DNA of 64,000 nucleotides from Megalonaias nervosa (Eukaryota; Mollusca; Bivalvia; Unionida; Unionidae), in contig JAECUM010028958.1 in the NCBI GenBank assembly GCA_016617855.1, forward strand, positions 19,187 through 83,186. The letters run 5' to 3'. The position numbers and the translations under genes are program-made. Below, one piece after another: positions 53,200 to 64,000 of this stretch. Under the pieces are notes generated by a model, which was not told the DNA's origin, did no database searches, and saw nothing but the letters and a program-made list of their open reading frames with translations. Position 1 is the stretch's first letter. The number at the start of each line of letters is the position of its first letter.

Positions 53200-55740
53200 A
53201 TAGATGCATCTAAAATTATGTGTGCTGCTTGTTTTTAAGTTTATAAATCCTGTTAAGCTGAGATTCAGCACAGTTTCCCCATACATATGAACAATAATCC
53301 AATGTTGGAAGAATATATGACTTGTAGTATAGGTTGCAAGTTTCCATTGATTCTCCTGAGTAGGGAATATTGGATGACAGTGTTTTACAAATCTTATCAA
53401 TGTGGTCATCCCATTGTAAATTATTATCTACAGACACACCTACAAGCTTTACATATCTGACATTTTCTAACTGATGATTATTTACTGCAAGAGATAGTTC
53501 TGAGTTGCATAACTTGTGTAGCTTTTGTGATGTCCCCAAAATCATACATTTTGTTTTACCTTCATTAATTACAATTCTATTTTGTTGTGCCCAGTTTAGG
53601 ACTCTAATAAAGTCTGAGTTTAAATTATTTTGGATAACTTTAGTATCAGAATTAGACATATACAGGGATGCATATCTGCAAACAAATCTGTATTTGTGGA
53701 TTCATTATTTAATGGTAGATCACTGATATAGATAAGGAAGAGGAGACGGCCTAAAACTGAGCTTTGAGGGACCCCTGAATGAATAGTGCGAGTTTGAGAG
53801 CTAATATTGCCAATGATTACTTGTTGAGACCTTTGGTTTAGGTATAATCTAAACCAGTTTAAAGAAGGATTGTCGAACCTGTAACAGTTCAACTTCTGCA
53901 GCAGAATTTCAGGATCAACAAGATCAAAGGCTTTCTTAAAGTCAAGGAAAACAATCCCAGTCACATGTCCATTATCCATTTCCTTCAGCCAAAGATCAAT
54001 TAATTTGGTAAGTTCTGTTTGGTACAAGTGGTACTTTCTAAATCCTGATTGTGCTTTACGAAGTAGAGAGCGAGTTTCAAAAAATTTATAGAGCTGAATG
54101 GCTACTTGCTTTTCAAATAATTTTGATGATACAGGTAGCATTGATATTGGCCTATAATTCCCTGGATCGTCCTTTTCTCCCTTCTTAAAGATAGGTGTAA
54201 CCTTTGCACATTTCAATGTTTCTCAAAAATTATCACTCATTATACTTACATTTATGATATGTGTTAATGACTTTGTTATTACTGCTGCAGCAATTTTAAG
54301 AATTTGTGGACCGATACCATCCAATCCACAGGATTTATTAATATTCACCTTAATGAGCATATCAAAAACATCAGCTTCACTAACATTAGCTTTTGAAAAA
54401 TAATTATCAGGAATTTTATCTCTTATAAATGATAGAAGAGCGTCAGTTTCAATTGGGATGTTAGTCTGGTTCTGAATACAGTTACTGGAGATGTTGTAAA
54501 GAAATTATTGAACATTTCCACAATGTCTTGTACAGATGTTGCAATATCATCATTTTGCTGAAGTCTAGGGGGAAAACAACTGTTCTTGGGTGGGTTCAGC
54601 TCTTTGATGCTTCCACAATGTCTTGGTACTCTTACTTTCATCAATAGCCTGTTTACAATAGTTCTCTTTTGCCTTATTTATGAGGTGCTTTATTCCTCCA
54701 CTTTCTATAGCTTTTCATGTCTTTTTTCTTGTGGAAATTATCTTTTAGGTGCCTAGCCTCATTGATCTCAAGGGGTAATCCACTTGGGTGTAATTTGGTG
54801 TTTAAGCCTTTTTGTTTTAATTTGGGCATTCTTGTCTATGGCTGCATTGAACATCCGATACCATTTGTCTACAGCAGTGTCGACATCAGCTGTATTGCAG
54901 ACTGAGTGGAAGGGTTTGCAAACTAAATCATTTATTAAGAACTTTTCCTCATCAAACTGTTTAAAGTCCCTGTATTGTATTTCAATGTGATGACCATTTT
55001 TAGATGATTTGGGAACATGTCTAGTTATAAAGACTGGATAGTGGTCATCAGTGCATACACTGGCACATCAATTATTACTTATGTTTTCAGGTTTATTAGT
55101 ATAAACATGATCAATGATAGTAGCACTTTCATCTTTTACTCTAGTTGGGGTGTTAATTAACTGAGTAAAGTTGTAAGTTGCAAAGTTACTTATCCATGTT
55201 AAAATCACCTAATATGATAGTTTCTAAATTTTCCTTTAGTAATGCTTTCCAATCCAATCAGCTCTGGAACAAGGTGGCCTGTAAACTGAACATAAGAGTA
55301 TTGACTTTGATTGGGCAAGGGTTACTTCAATCCAGATACTCTCTACCCCAGTAGTCTCTAGATCAACATGTCTGTTATAACTAATGGAACTGTCTACATA
55401 GCGAAGAAAACCCCCACCCCCCATGGATTCCTTATCTTTTCTTTCAAAGTTGAACCAATGTATTTGGAGAGCAAAATCATCAGTATCATCAGACAGAAAG
55501 GTTTCACATAAACCTAGAATACTGACTGATCTAGTTTGTTGCAACAATAATTTAATCTCATTTAGTTTAGGAAGGATGTGTTGTATATTTAGGTTGACTA
55601 CTTGCAAACCTCTTTTGCGGAGGCCAAACACATGACAATTTTGATCAGAGGATTGATTTTCAGATGTGGTAGTATGCAATGTGTCGTTGTTAGACTTAAG
55701 ACTTAAATCACAAAATCCTGCTGGAAAAGCTCAGCATATA
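53200..55740 (-). mobile_element. LINE (APE-type non-LTR retrotransposon), decayed
   Basis: The endonuclease part is at 55236-55679: GLQVVNLNIQHILPKL, ILGLCETFL, ESIWIEV and LLCSVYRPP. The reverse transcriptase part (53620-54216) has GNYRPISMLPVSSKLFE, KAQSGFRK, VFLDFKKAFDLVDPEIL and GVPQSSVLGRLLFL. A frameshift at the catalytic LFAD (about 53660) is followed by the thumb region at 53216-53659 (NEGKTKCMILGTSQ, ILPTLDYCSYVWGNC). Enzymes nick target DNA and reverse-transcribe the element RNA. The middle (54220-55235) is in several frames. Dead copy, near full length for ORF2. Confidence 0.88.
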
Positions 55741-56760
55741 TCAAGTTAACCATGAAAGATTAACTTGGTTTCGAGCCTATCTTGAAGGCAGACAACTACA
55801 AGTTTCCATTTTGAATAAAAAGTTTGCTATTTTAAATAATCTATCAGATCAGAAATAGACAAGTCAGGTGTTCCACAAGGATCAATAATTGGACCCTTAC
55901 TCTTTCTGCTGCACATCAATGATTTAACATATCTCACTGAGCTATGTTCGCAGACGAAACAACATTATATAACACTGGATCAACAGGCATGAGATTATCA
56001 CTAAATTAAAAAAAGATTTGGTAAAAATAAATAACTGGTGTGAACACAATGATATGAAGATAAATGCAGCCAAATCAAAAGCCATGATCATAGGTAGCTG
56101 AGCAAGAGTAAAAGCTGAAAAAAATGATTTCAAAGTACATGTAATGATTAAAAAAATGGATATACAACTGTCTGAAAATTAAAACTACTTGGCATCATGA
56201 TAGACAACATCTTGTGCTGGAAAATACAAGTTGATAAGGTCATTAAAAAGTTAACTCGCTGCTTTATCTCTTGAACAGAATAAAATCTTATCTCCCTCAA
56301 GAACAGAGAAAGATATTATACAATGCATACATCATGCCACATGTAGAATATTGTTGTTCTATTGATGGTAATAGTGGTACAAAAGATTATTGAAATTTTA
56401 AAAAAGAGCAGCTGAGTTATTCTTGATACTGATTTAGATACACCATCAACAAATTTTTTTAAAATGCTAAAGTGGCTTCCATTTCAGCAGAGAACTCAGT
56501 TTCAAAAGGGTTTACTAGTCTATAAATCCTTGTATGGTTTGGCTCCTGATTATCTTAAATGTAATTTTAAATTTGTTAACAATGTACATACTCATGAACC
56601 AAGATCCATCTCTAACAACAAGTTATATTTACCTAAACCAAATTCAGAGTTTTATAAGAGTTTTGCTTTTTCTGGATCCAAACTATGGAATTCCATGCAA
56701 ATCTTTCAAAAAGCTTCTTAGTCAAAATCAAAAGAAACAACTATTTGTATGATTTTGTTT
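55700..56760 (+). mobile_element. LINE reverse transcriptase fragment, heavily decayed
   Basis: Plus strand, head to head with the previous LINE. Landmarks: DKSGVPQGSIIGPLLFLLHI (about 55860-55920), LLGIMIDNILCW (about 56185) and a C-terminal ORF 56464-56721 with MLKWLPFQQRTQFQK and LVYKSLYGLAPDYL. Many stops. Same family as 38541-39437. Confidence 0.8.
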
Positions 56761-58054
56761 AATTCAGTACTACTTTTTACAACATTGTTATCATGTACTC
56801 AGCTATAATGTTACCTTTTATGAATTACTGACCCTATACTGCTATAGCACCATGCACAGAAAATTGACAAAAATTCCATGACAAAGGTGAATAATTTATA
56901 CATACTCAAAGCACACACTATCTTGCATTAGTTTCACATGTAGAAGACTACAACTTTGATCTTGAAGATGAAACCAAAACAATGAGATGTAACACAAGGC
57001 TTTAAGGACACATGGTACTAATTGCATGGAAAAATGGGAACCAGTCCAGAAATGGGCAAAGATACAATAGAGTACATATGGGTTTGGCTGGCCAGGATCA
57101 GTTGATAACAAAAGGTAGATTTTAGTAAAAAGAATCTTTTGCAAGCTTATTCTGTTGTAACTGAAAACATATAGAGACATTGTTTTATCGATAGAACTTC
57201 AGTCCTTTAACAGTCTTTAGTTTGAAACACTCATTACTGAAATTAGCACCTGACTCTGGTGCAGAATTGAAAGCACATTTCAAACACATGTAAGTCCAGA
57301 AAATGACGTAACTCATATCTTTTTCTCTACATAGAAACTGTCATCCAGGATGCATCTATACTGATAAATATAGGTTTTGATCACAAGCATTCAGAAATTT
57401 AAAATTATTTAATTTTAATATCGTGGTGTTTGCACAGGTTTGCTATGGGAAAATTATTCAATTTGTATTCTTACTGACTTATTACCCTAAATATGTAGTA
57501 CGTTAAAGCAATCATCTGAGCTAATTACAACATTGGCTTCAGGTTTATGCAAAGAAAAATGAAGTTTTTCATATAGTTTTGTCATGTGACTGCACTTCTG
57601 TAGATCTGGAGATAATGATACTGAAGAAAGTATTATGACTATTATATATGCTTACAAATGTGCAAAAAGGTCACAAAGTCAACAATCTGCCTTTCCCAGA
57701 ATATGCTATCAACCTAAATGTAGATATATAAGACATGTACTGATGTAAATCAAAGAAAACTGAACCTGGCATATTGAAAAAGAGTATTTCTACACAACAT
57801 CAACATTAACATGACAATTGTTATAATAATATTAAAAATTAAGTTTTATGTTCACCATTTTTAAAATATAGGTCATCAATAACAGACATACACCAGGCAA
57901 TACTACTCCTTTAAGAACTGAATGAGTTTAATTTGGTCTTATAGCATTATTGATATTGACATTATTTACAAGATACTGAAATATCAACCCCTATTCCAAA
58001 TATATTTATCTGAAAGACTAGTTTAAACTTCTACAAGATGAAGTCAAAATGATA
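56761..58054. other. No gene seen
   Basis: No gene or repeat recognised; the minus ORF at 56896-57180 has no motif. Confidence 0.35.
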
Positions 58055-58232
58055 TACAGTAGAACCTGTCTTGAAAGATCATTCCTTTTACCAAAAATGC
58101 ATGATTGGTCAAGACAGGTAGTTTCTCATGACAAGTTGCTATATTATATACTCAGTAAATACGTCCATTAAGAATCTGGTCACTAAATACAAGTGGTCTG
58201 TCGCAGGAGTCTTTAAGACAGGCTTTACAGTA
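58055..58232. mobile_element. MITE, 178 bp, Tigger-like ends
   Basis: Left end TACAGTAGAACCTGTCTT; right end read inward TACTGTAAAGCCTGTCTT. TA at each end. The internal CAAGACAGG occurs as well. Too short for a gene; mobilised in trans by a pogo-type transposase (inference). Confidence 0.85.
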
Positions 58233-58887
58233 CTTCTTTGCATACTGAAAAGAAATAAACCTACTTCCTGGGCCAAACTGGATGATCTTCATGGATTCTG
58301 GTGGTAAGAAAATTGTTTTAAGTAACCATAAGCTACAAAGAACACTACTGTTTTTTTATTAGTTATGACCTGATTTTAGGAAGAAGTTCACCAACTGGTT
58401 TCAACTGCTACTGCTCTAGTTAGGTGACAGGAGATATGTTCAAAAAAGTCCAACAAACAAGCTTTTCCATCAATGTTTTCAACATAAGCAACTTACCAAG
58501 TGAACGGTTTAAAGTTTTAACACTGAACATTCAAAAGTAATATATGAAAAATGCATAATTTTTATAACTGCTGGATCAGAAGTTAATTCTAAATCTCTAT
58601 ACTCATACCAGGCATAGGAAAAACATAATAAATTTCTTTCAAATTCTCCGATGATAATGGGTGAATAACACCATTATCTAGGCAAGAAAATTAGATACTT
58701 GCCAAACTGGCCAAGTAGAATTTCAACAAATGACTACTGTAACTTAACTTGTATGCTCTGCATACTATATGCAATAGTGACGACATTACTGAGGTATTCT
58801 AAAATTGAGGATTCTAAAATTGGCTCTTTCACATAACTTATTTTCTTGCAACAGACAAGAAACCTCTTGTCCACATCATTTGCCTAC
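58233..58887. other. No gene seen
   Basis: Nothing recognised. Confidence 0.3.
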
Positions 58888-58989
58888 CTCTCTCCGAAAA
58901 ATAACACTTAGGCTCCAGGATGTCTGTACAGCTGATCTCTAACCCCATGTCACTGTCTGATCCAAAATCGCTGTCCTTGGTCATGCCCT
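58888..58989 (-). CDS. Putative host exon, 102 bp
   Basis: Acceptor GATTTTGTAG, donor GTAGGC. The open frame (MTKDSDFGSDSDMGLEISCT, then DILEPKCYFSE) is acidic and Ser-rich with codon composition clearly less AT-rich than its flanks. Family not recognised. A possible first exon lies upstream at about 60733-60900. Confidence 0.45.
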
Positions 58990-59876
58990 CTACAAAATCA
59001 ACAAAAAGAATTTGTCCTAATACCTTACAGCTTTTAATGAAAGTGAATTTTTTTATATAGATATTAGCATCAACACTGGTTTTAATGCACCTTCAAATCA
59101 CCCTCTTGATGGAAAATATGGATTATCTTTCAGATTTTCAGAGGCAATATAACATGAATGTCATTCTGATGAATGTCTTGAATGTCTTTTGCATAGACAA
59201 TCTTTACATTTTAAAATAATAACAATCAGTAGTCTGGATACATTATTTTAATCTGGGTCACATTAGTAAACAAGTTTCTAGTGATGACTGAGATTTCTTG
59301 GGCTATAATCAATTGACTCTGTTAATACTTTAATCAAACAGATTAAGCAATATGATGTCTTCCACTGTTCATGAATGTGCCAGAAAAGTGAATGTACACT
59401 ATTTATATAATTTTCGACCAGTTCACTTTAATAATCAACAGCAGTACATCTACATCATGAACAGACTGACATAGTTTTACACACATTAAAAAAAAAACAC
59501 CTGAAAAGGAACCAGAAAACTTTATCCATAAAAGAAATCACCAAAATATTGCCTTGAAAGTATGCTTTTTTGTTTGGCAAGTACAGGTAGAACTATGTTT
59601 ATCTGGACCACTTTCAACCAGCAATAGACTTACCAGCACATTGCTACACAATCCTGACTGTAACAGGATTTGGCCTGAACGGATGTTTGGATTAAATGAC
59701 AACACAACACAATGTGATGAAAGATGAAAGTTTATGAAATGAATCGATAAAAATATATATATCCCCTATAACATATACAGTGTGATTCTATCATGCTCCA
59801 GACACACGACTCATTCAATTACTTAACACAAACATTCGCAAATGGAAAAACAAAAATGTGATTCATATATTCAAAA
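58990..59876. other. No gene; one transposon-end-like sequence
   Basis: TACAGGTAGAACTATGTTTA at about 59582-59601 resembles a Tigger left end (compare 58055), but no matching right end was found. Confidence 0.35.
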
Positions 59877-60007
59877 ATGAAGGTAAGATTCATATAACCT
59901 CATGTCATGAAAGTGAGACTCAAATAATCTCATGTAATGAAAGTAAGATTCAAATAATCTCATGTAATGAAAGTAAGATTCAAATAATCTCATGTAATGA
60001 AAGCAAA
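59877..60007. repeat. 30-bp tandem repeat, ~4 units
   Basis: Units of ATGAAAGTAAGATTCAAATA plus ATCTCATGTA. The last two full units are identical and the first is diverged. Confidence 0.9.
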
Positions 60008-60690
60008 ACAACTGAATTTGACTGAAACATCATCAATTGAAACAAATATGATCAATCAACATAACAATTGTACCAAACACATGACTCGTGACTCAGTCAT
60101 TTGTACAGCCCGTACAATTCATAACCACATATGACTCAAATATTTGTAAAAACTTGCAAATGAAACATTTTGACCTGGTTTACGTGTCCATTGTCAAAAC
60201 ACACGGTTCTCATGAATTCTTGGGTTGGCCCAAACTTGTATTGGCCACAAACACCCTTCATGGATCCACCATGCGCACAAGTTTACAAATCAGCAGTTCC
60301 ATCCTTGTATGGCCTTGATGGTCACATCTGCTTCCATCGCCATACAGATATACAGACGGCCAGACCAACAGCCTGATATACCCGCACAGCTAAAATAAAG
60401 CCAAACTGGTCATAATAACAGGAACGGAATTAAAATCTGAAGATACGTGCTACTAAATTAAACTCTTAAAAGCAACTTGTAACATCTCAAAAGTTTACAA
60501 CATTTTAAATCCGTGTAGTGGTAAAGGCAACATTTCATGCTACGACATTAAAATTGAATATGCTTCACATAACAAATAAAATAAAAATGTAACACTTACC
60601 CCTATGACTGTAGAACAAAAATGTAGAACATACACTCCTTGACAAGATCCAAAAGACCCAAGTGTCAATTAGATAATAACCTTGTCTTAA
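60008..60690. other. No gene seen
   Basis: Contains ORFs at 60088-60376 with no motif. The composition is less AT-rich than the surroundings (GGCCAGACCAAC), perhaps an unclassified repeat. Confidence 0.3.
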
Positions 60691-60732
60691 ATCTCCAGGG
60701 GAATGAGTATCAGTAAGGGTAAAATACCCGTG

Positions 60733-60900
60733 CTTACCATGCTTTTAGTGTCTCTCGCCGCAAGCGATCTACGATGGGATATATGCTAGTTCAGATGCTT
60801 AACTTAAAAAAAAAAATTATCCACCCTAGGTAACGTTGTACGCATGTACGATGAAAATGATCAAATCGTTCTATGGCAAAACCAAGTTATTTCTTGCCTT
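60733..60900 (-). promoter_or_regulatory. Possible 5' exon / promoter of a minus-strand gene
   Basis: CpG-containing, higher-GC patch (CTCTCGCCGCAAGCGATC on the plus strand) in AT-rich DNA. On the minus strand AAAGCATG is followed by a strong donor GTAAGC, which could be a first exon with ATG. Speculative. Confidence 0.2.
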
Positions 60901-61845
60901 ATTCTGTGACACCGATAATAAAGAAATTACGTTTCCTAACAAAATATTTGGGAAAATTTATATTTATCATAAGCTCATGAATCATCTGGATTGAGGGAAA
61001 GCAGTTATTGTTTAATATCCAGATATTTAGGTCAATGACAGTATTTTATTACTGTTTACATGGTACAAAAGTCAAAGACACCCCCAAACACCCTATGCAA
61101 CTAATTAGAATGCCACTTCTGCAAAAGACCACCACCCAGTACTCCATTTGTAAACTACCCATGTTGTGCATTATTTTTTATCCCATATTATCTCTTTCTT
61201 TATTATTTTTTTGATAATATGTATTTAAGAAAAATTCTCAATGTAAACAGTGATATATTTTATTAAGTTTAACATTCAGTATTTCTTAAATAAATTCAAG
61301 GAGTTTGGGGAAACTTTCAAGGACATTTTAAGGACAAGACCAACTTTTGCAAGCCACCTTCAAATTCTAGGATTTTTCAAATTTTTACAAACAATGCATT
61401 AAAACACAGGATAACAATGTGGCACCCTATGTTATAAAAAGAGTCTCACAAAGGGACTTTGTCAGACACTCCAATGGCCAACAAACAATTTCCTGGAATC
61501 TGAGACAAGTCCATTTCTTCTTCTTAAATGTTGTTAACAGAAACCATAATTTGGTAACAAAATTTTTTATTTATATTTGAGTTAACATGTTCACAAGATA
61601 CCTGTATGTGCAGTACAAAATTCTTTGTCATAGCATTTGATATTGTACCTGATATCATGAACAGATAAATAACACTGAACTTGCCTCAGATAATATCAAG
61701 ACACAACAATATGCTTAGTTAAATCTATTCCCAATATTTTGGGGGGTCAAAAATACTAAGTTATTTAAGTAGTTGCATCATTCAAGGTATTATTCAGATA
61801 TGTTAAATGATAAAATTCATTTACCAGGGGATACTTGTTTGTTTG
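60901..61845. other. No gene seen
   Basis: Nothing recognised. Confidence 0.3.
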
Positions 61846-62096
61846 TTGTTGCTTTTGGGGTGTAATGTCACTTCTCAGTGCAAGATAGGCTATAAATGGC
61901 AGCCAGTATAACTGGTACAGGAAAAGCCTGGAAAATCCCTGGTAAGAATCACCAACTACGAGAAGCTATACGTACCGGCAAGCTTTCTCACATACCAGTC
62001 CCCACATATGTCAAGCCCAAGCCTTGCAGCCATGTAAAGATGAGATGGCAGTGATCAGTAAAGGTGAGCACGTTAGACCACTTTACCAAATGGGCC
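61846..62096 (-). mobile_element. SINE-B copy, full length
   Basis: Antisense copy with the CAA-tail complement (TTGTTTGTTGTTGC), GCAAGATAGGCTATAAATGG, GCAAGCTTTCTCACATACC and CGTTAGACCACTTTACCAAA. A few small insertions (TACGTACC). Confidence 0.85.
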
Positions 62097-62689
62097 ATTG
62101 TAAGTGTTATCATACTAGCAAACCAATACAGCTAAAAACTGGAATCAAGCGCTTTGACCTTAAAATCCATGTAACAATGCTCACATCAACTTGTTCATTA
62201 GAATACAACTAAATACAAAATCTAGTCAAAATTCACTTGTATATGTTCTAGTCACTATGTTCTAAATCTCGGTGAAGTAGAAAAATGCAAACAATGACTA
62301 GTGACTTGACTCCAATGTCAATTGGGTCCGCTTTTCAAAACAAAAGCGGATATGTTGGCAGTCAGATGTCTTCAAATTTTTTCTCTGAAAACCTGATGTC
62401 AATGCCATGCCATGGGTAGTGATAATATAAATTTGTCTTTTTTATGTTAATACAATTCAAGATAAGTAGCCATATAAAGATTTTCAGGATGGCAGTGATT
62501 TCTGGAATTGTTTTAATTTTAATACAAAGGTAACAAATATTGTAAGGAAAGGAGTTAACATGTCCTTCCATTCAGGAGATGTATCCGTTACAAGAATAGA
62601 AAATTTTTGAAGTTACACAATCATAATTTTGATTTACGACCAGCCACATATCATGAGAAATATTTTATTGAAAACCATTGTGAATCAAT
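62097..62689. other. No gene seen
   Basis: Nothing recognised; could include 5' LINE sequence. Confidence 0.3.
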
Positions 62690-64000
62690 ATTTTAAAAGT
62701 TGACCACTCTGACAGCCATACTGAATGTCAGATCAGCACAAATATCCTTCCTTGTCTCTCCAAATTACTAGAAAAACATGCATGATTCTTTTCTCAACTA
62801 TTTGAACACTTATGATCTTATTCATGATAATCAGTCTGGCTTTCGACAGTATCACTCCTGTGAAACTGCACTTGTATCTTTGATTGATAAATGGCTGAAA
62901 GCATTAGATCAAGGTGAAATGGTAGGCACTATCATGGTTGATTTTTGTAAAGCTTTTGATCTTGTAGACCATGAAATTTTGCTTGAAAAACTAAAAATCT
63001 ATCAATGCAGTGAAGGTCCCTAAACTGGTTTACTTCTTACTTAACCAATAGAGTACAAAAAGTATCTTTAAATGGTCAACTTTCTGAAAGTAAAAATATT
63101 AATTGTGGAGTACCACAGGGTTCTATCTTTGGACCTCTATTATTCATCCTTTTTATCAATGACTTACTTCTTAAAATTGGAACTTCAATTTCTTCCACTG
63201 ACCTCTATGCAGATGATACTACACTGTCTGAGATGGGTAAAACCAAAACAGTACTTGAAAATAATTTACGAGATGCTCTCAACAGACTTCAAGTATGGTG
63301 CAAGGAAAACAGCATGATCATAAATACAGAAAAAAACAAAAGCCCTACTAGTTACAAAGCTACAAAAACAAGCAAGGCTAGATAGTGACAAACTTCAGGT
63401 TCTATTTGACGATGTCAGCCTTAATATGACCTCTTGGATAAAATTCTTGGTGTATTTGTAGATAACAATCTTACTTGGTCTATTCACATTAAACATGTTT
63501 CAAAAAGGTTAATTCTTATCTTTGGCTACTGAGGAAAATCAAAACATACATTTCTCTTCTGTATAGGGTCATCTTTTATGAAAATTATATTCAGCCATAT
63601 CTGGACTATTGTAATGTAATTTGGGGCAATACCTCTAATTCAAACATAACAACACTTTTAAGACTCCAAAAGATTGCTTGCCTTTTAATTCTAGATCAAT
63701 GTATAGACAATTTCCAGGATGCAATGAATAATATAAAGGTTTTAACAATACATGAAAGAATATTTCTTAGAAAGGCCAAATTGATGTATAAAGTATCCAG
63801 AAAAGCCATTCCTGTCTATCTAAGCAATATCTTTCACCAAAGAGATGCTGATGGTACTCCAAATTTAAGGTCCATAAGAAGCAAAAATTACATTATACCA
63901 AGGCCAAAGAAGGAATTGTTTAAAAAAGTTTTCAATATACTGGTCCACTGGTATGGAACAACATTCCCAGTGACATAAGGCAGGCTCCTAGCATTTCTTT
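62690..64000 (+). mobile_element. LINE reverse transcriptase, decayed, runs off the window
   Basis: ILPCLSKLLEKHMHDSFLN-like start, then DNQSGFRQYHSCETALVSLI, TIMVDFCKAFDLVDHEIL and, after a shift, GVPQGS-type (about 63110). DLYADDTTLSEMGK-like (about 63205), CKENSMIINTEKNKS, QPYLDYCNVIWGN-like (about 63590) and NNIKVLTIHERIFLRKAK follow. The palm Asp-Asp pair is present. Several shifts and stops. Young compared with 55700-56760, because long segments are still open. Confidence 0.88.

Noticed and set aside
59877..60007. CRISPR-like array
   Set aside because: Units are contiguous 30-bp tandem copies without distinct spacers, in a eukaryotic setting.
60088..60376. Two overlapping ORFs of 68-76 aa
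   Set aside because: No motif or splice signals; probably unclassified repeat sequence.

Overview
The window looks like nuclear DNA of an AT-rich, intron-containing invertebrate, most probably a mollusc or another lophotrochozoan (inference). The reasons are an inhibitor-of-apoptosis (BIR-domain) gene with canonical splice sites, two tRNA-derived SINE families in many copies, several decayed LINEs, pogo/Tigger-type DNA transposons and long microsatellites. No organism-specific gene fixes the species.

Layout. Positions 1350-3724 hold two minus-strand exons of a two-BIR IAP gene. Positions 4000-20000 are mostly non-coding: SINEs, a roughly 2 kb non-autonomous pogo-like transposon (8271-10250), a LINE remnant (13208-14960) and a satellite of about 16 units (16440-18505). 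Positions 20055-38540 are a complete, mildly decayed Maverick/Polinton (adintovirus-like virophage/transposon) of about 18.5 kb. Positions 38541-64000 are again repeat-rich: LINE fragments, a Gypsy-type gag remnant, a Tigger with a CENP-B-like helix-turn-helix ORF, MITEs, SINEs, and a few isolated exon-like pieces of unidentified host genes.

The Polinton is the main content. Its long terminal inverted repeats (about 733 bp) each carry the same 150-aa gene. From left to right inside: protein-primed-type family B DNA polymerase (-), HNH homing-type endonuclease (+), two small unknown genes, a DDE integrase with a C-terminal chromodomain (-), a parvovirus-type phospholipase A2 domain (-), a small zinc-ribbon protein (-), an adenain-like cysteine protease (-), two small hydrophobic GGF-motif proteins (-), major capsid protein (-), a basic hydrophobic protein (-), minor capsid/penton protein (-), a coiled-coil protein (-), and an FtsK/HerA-type packaging ATPase (-). 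Then, on the plus strand, come a phage-like tail-fibre protein ending in a discoidin-like domain, a 436-aa unknown protein and a two-TM membrane protein. Together these give replication, integration, capsid assembly and maturation, DNA packaging, membrane penetration and probably receptor binding.

The element is no longer intact. PolB, integrase, protease, ATPase, the coiled-coil gene and the fibre gene have frameshifts or stops. The major capsid gene is full length except for three in-frame TGA codons. A SINE has inserted in the fibre gene with a perfect 12-bp target duplication, which shows that the Polinton has been resident in the nuclear genome. The minor capsid gene, the two terminal-repeat genes and several small genes remain open. 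All family names come from motifs read by eye; no database search was made.
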